Source: Pezizomycotina sp. ARF18 (taxonomy: Eukaryota > Ascomycota). From it: 64,000 nt of DNA. The stretch is taken from positions 116,955 to 180,954 of the forward strand of contig AZLU01000062.1 in the NCBI GenBank assembly GCA_002224055.1, in the 5' to 3' direction. The translations under genes and the position numbers were made by a program. The notes below the pieces were generated by a model that saw nothing but the letters and a program-made list of their open reading frames with translations, was not told the origin of the DNA and did not search any database. Of the stretch, positions 60,662-64,000 are shown piece by piece (position 1 is the first letter of the stretch; each line of letters opens with the position of its first letter).

Positions 60662-61434
60662 ATGAAGTCCCATCTCCTTATCCTGTTAACTTTAACCCTC
60701 CTCTCACCCTCAACCGTCAGCGCATTCAGCTTCTTCAACTTGTTCGAGAGCATAATGGACCGCTTCTTCGCGCCCGCCGACTTCTCAATAGGAACCGTCA
60801 AGAAACACATCAAAACGCTCCCTCAGAACGCCGTCCTCCTAAAGTCCTACGATAAAAACAAGCCACAGGGCTGTGATTCCCTCGACAGTGAACCGCTCAC
60901 GCTACAATCCGCCGCGGGCGAACACTGGGATGGCCCCAACGTCTGGAAAGTGCCCAACGCGCGGGGCCGCACGAGCTCCACGAAGCAGCTGAACATGGTA
61001 TCGTACATCTACTACGTCAAAGGCGGCTCCTGCGGCGTCATCATCGCTAGAAAGGAATTACTTACGGATCCGGACACTAACGAGCAAGAATTGAAGTGGT
61101 CCGACCCGGTGTACTTCGCGGACGATCGGGCGTGGAAGTACGTGTACAAGCGCGGCATAAAAGTGGAGGAGTTGGAGGTAGACGCGGCCGACGCGGGGCC
61201 AAGGTTCAGGATAGAACTTTTACTTTTCAGAAGGTAATTTTAGCGATGGGCGAGACGCAGCCGGTGTACGTTTTCCACGATCACGCGAGGATAAAGTATA
61301 GGGTGTTCGTGGGGGCGACGGACGGAAGGCGGACAATTGCTTGGGCTATTGCGAAGTCGGCACTGACGGTATTGTTACGCCAAAGCTTCAGGTCGCTTCA
61401 TAGTTTTAAGCTTTCATTTCGGGCTATATATTGA
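60662..61434 (+). CDS. Secreted protein of unknown function
   Basis: The ATG at 60662 gives a textbook signal peptide: MKSHLLILLTLTLLSPSTVSA, with cleavage probably after VSA. The mature part has an aromatic start (FSFFNLFESIMDRFF), a Lys-rich stretch, QGCDSLDSEPL, EHWDGPNVWKVP and a core YIYYVKGGSCGVIIARKELL. Only two Cys are visible in the mature part, enough for one disulfide. The frame reaches a stop at 61235-61237 (191 residues). From about 61228 another frame stays open to 61434 with coding-like composition (ETQPVYVFHDHARIKYRVFV), so the protein may be about 256 residues with one base missing near 61228. No transmembrane helix or GPI signal is visible and no family is recognised. The high GC of the coding part contrasts with its flanks. 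Confidence 0.7.
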
Positions 61435-64000
61435 TCGGTTCAAAATTTGTGCTCATATCCGCTATAATGATATAACAATGTTTTTCTTCTTTTTTTTCTT
61501 TTATTACATGGATACATTATCTTAAGTATGATCATTTGATGTCCGTTCCCCAGAGAGAGTATTATCAAAGGTCCATACGTGCATGCTTTAAAAGATCTTA
61601 CAGCGTTGGCAGTAATACCAATGCTTGACTTGAAAACGGTCTGAATTATAATATTCCTTAACATAAACTTTGTGAGCTATGACTCTTGGAGTCGCCTCAC
61701 AATTTAAGATACCATTCGCGTGGATCGTGTAAAGCTCTCAATGTTCAAACAGTTTTATGATCTACGGCGTTTTTATATATCTCTTTAACTCATCCTACAG
61801 TCCATCCCCAAGGGCGATATTCAGAATGCAATAGCCTTAGGCTATAAACCCAGACTATGATACCTTTGGCTAGTAGCAACGGCTGTTGTTCATACCATGC
61901 CACCGCTGAATCTCTATTCGCCCAAGACTACTAATACTATAGCCCATTACACTCCTCTCCAAAAGATTCCCTTTGTTGATGATTGATTACATATATCGCC
62001 GTGCCGTAGTTATAGCTTTTCAATCGAATGCGCTGAAACATTGTTTCGGTCTGGATCTCAACTAACACTAATCGCTCACTCCGCAAAGCGTAAACAGATA
62101 AACTTTACAATAACTGGATCCAACATTTGACCCCTTTGATTTTGCGTTCCGGATGAACCGATATATATACCATGTGAACGGATTATATAAGACCCTTTAC
62201 TCCGAACCACTCATTCCAAAGGTCGTTATTGTGCATGTATACGTAGATAGGGAACATGGCCTATCGTATCTGACCTTGTCGCTTATCATAATACCAGTCC
62301 CTTTTTCCCCGATGGCTTGGGGGGCCGCTGTTACGAAAATTGGCCGGCAGTTAAATTCAAAAAGATAAAGGGGATAGGGTTCATATCATTAAATTTCCCT
62401 TCCCCAGTAAATCGAAATCCCCAAGGATAAAAGCTAACTAACTTCCCGCGAGGCGAGAAATTTCAAAACGCAATGGGAACGTCATGTATCCATAGATAAC
62501 GAAATATGCACATTCTCCACAGAATAGAAACATGTCGGAGTATATGATTGATTTCTGGGTTGTTGGGTAATTTGGCCTGAAGATTCTCGCTTTGCCGAGA
62601 AAAACACTGACATCGGGGCGCGATACTCGAAAATCGCGGTAAATTACAAGCACGACCAACTTCATTCAAACTGTCAAGTGACTAGTTTCTCAGCGCGATG
62701 GGCAATAACGTATCGAGATCGCGGTAACCTTTCTATCGAGTAATAAGAAATCACATTCTTTTCATTCTTTCGCCCCAGAAGTGTTTTTTTGCAAGTTCAA
62801 GCGACCGATCGTAGCCGGATACATATGCTTCGTTTTTTTCTTCGTGCTTCTGCCGAAAAAAAAAAAAAAAAAAAAAAACTTGCAAAGCGCAAAAGTTCTT
62901 ATTCGTTGAATTTCTCGTACGTAGAAAAGGGAGTTAAGGAGTGCCGAGTTCTTGAGTTATTTTTTTTTTCTTTACTTTTCCGCCATGTTCTGTTCCATTC
63001 TGCGACCAAATACGGGTCTAGTCTGCGTTGCTTACTCGATTTCTATTACTCGATAGAAACCTCACGATACATCGGAGACCGCCGACAAATGGGAAGCAGA
63101 AGGAGCACATTTCTTTCTTAAACGTCGTATTGTGAAAGACTCGTCCAGTCCGTAAGCTTTGTCTCAACAAGGGTCCAGGTATCTCAAAAGAAAAACCCCC
63201 GAAAAAGAAAAGGTTTGCAGGACGTTAAGCTGTATCGGGCATTCGACCTATAATTCTTAGGTAATAGAAATTGGCGGATTGGCCGACAAGCCGAAAGAAA
63301 CTAAGAGGACCCTACCGCTGTTCAGGTAACAGTAACTGAAGATCACCAGCCAGCCAGCCAGCCAGCAACCAAAAAAAAAAAAAAAAAAAAATTCGTTATA
63401 CAAAAAAAGCTTCGCCAGCTGAGTACATACCAAAAGTCTCATACGTGAGTCTAGACAAGGAAATAGTTTGCGAGCTTTGAGAAAGTTGTTTTTAGCTAGC
63501 TCTGCCGTTTTCCTTCCACCTTATCTTCTGAGCTCTCCGGCAGTTAACAAGCACACTATAACAATTGCAAGATAAGGGAAGACCGAAGAAAGCTCGAGGG
63601 TCCACACCAGCTGGGTTTGCCCCCTAAAGTCAAAACCTTCAAACTCTTCTGTCCCAAAACTCGCCATCGCCGTCTTTTTTTTAAAAGAAAAATGACACTT
63701 GCATGAACCCTCTTTTAAAAATCCCTTCCGTTCCAACGGTAGCGGATAAGGCTGACGATGCTTCTAACATCAATATCATGAAGACAATAGAAAGAAGGAA
63801 GGAAAAAAAGCAATAGCAATACCCGTCGTTCTGGAATAATCGTCTTTGCAGGTTCGTTGTACCGCCTGTGTACCATGTAAAAAAGCAATACGCATGTATA
63901 CCTTGACAATCGACAGAGACTATTGGCCACACCTAACGAAATTCTTTCCTTCGGTTATCATAGAAAAGCAATGTATGTAGATCTGTTCAGATTACATTTA
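61435..64000. other. Gene-poor AT-rich end of window
   Basis: No supportable gene in 2.5 kb. Contains an A23 tract (62856-62878), a (CCAG)n run at about 63346-63366 directly followed by an A21 tract (63371-63391), and T-rich stretches. Confidence 0.5.
63346..63391. repeat. (CCAG)n followed by A21
   Basis: About five CCAG units followed within a few bases by 21 A residues. A simple repeat next to a poly-A run can mark the 3' end of a retroposed element, but no element body is recognised upstream. Confidence 0.6.

Noticed and set aside
63346-63391. Possible SINE or LINE tail
   Set aside because: The CCAG run plus poly-A is suggestive, but no A-box/B-box, reverse-transcriptase coding or target-site duplication could be seen.
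1-64000. tRNA, rRNA and CRISPR arrays
   Set aside because: I looked for B-box-like strings and regular spacer patterns by eye and found nothing I could fold or support. A tRNA scan would be decisive.

Overview
The window looks like nuclear DNA of a filamentous ascomycete (Pezizomycotina). Introns are short (67-85 nt), with GTAAGT/GTATGT-type donors and TAG/CAG acceptors, several with a visible CTAAC-type branch site. The protein families are typical of that group: a Ybt1-like ABCC transporter, a CorA-like fungal membrane protein, a CFEM-like cysteine-rich protein, TauD-type and DAO-type oxidoreductases, a TPR/MYND/SET protein, an ankyrin protein and a non-RD kinase-like protein. I cannot name the genus.

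Layout. About 1-17 kb is gene-poor. It holds diverged repeat copies (about 240-1080; 2187-2430 with 3271-3510; 7558-7975 with 16085-16640), long homopolymer tracts and two cysteine-rich secreted protein genes hidden by frame breaks (5154-5488 minus, 10104-10801 plus). About 17.7-31.5 kb is gene-rich: a coiled-coil protein (+), a CFEM-like membrane protein (-), a large ABC transporter (-), a beta-carbonic anhydrase (+) and an FAD oxidoreductase (-). About 35-53 kb holds an ankyrin protein (+), a CorA-like transporter-type protein (-), a possible small membrane-protein remnant (-), an amino-acid permease (-) and a kinase-like protein (+). About 54.5-61.4 kb holds a TauD-type dioxygenase (-), a TPR/MYND/SET protein (+) and a secreted protein (+). 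The last 2.5 kb shows no gene.

The dominant odd feature is that nearly every long conserved gene is broken by single-base frame changes. Where I could work them out, adding one base in a short homopolymer restores the family pattern, and the catalytic motifs are intact. Two tandem duplications (30352-30657 and 38297-38658) differ between copies mostly by indels. Together these point to uncorrected long-read errors rather than real pseudogenes, although real decay cannot be excluded. The carbonic anhydrase is fully intact.

I see no biosynthetic cluster or defence island. The most interesting biology is the pair of cysteine-rich secreted proteins in the repeat-rich segment, which resembles the sparse, effector-bearing compartments known from plant-associated fungi. 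The secreted protein at 60.7 kb and the multi-part kinase-like gene at 49.5-53.3 kb come next.
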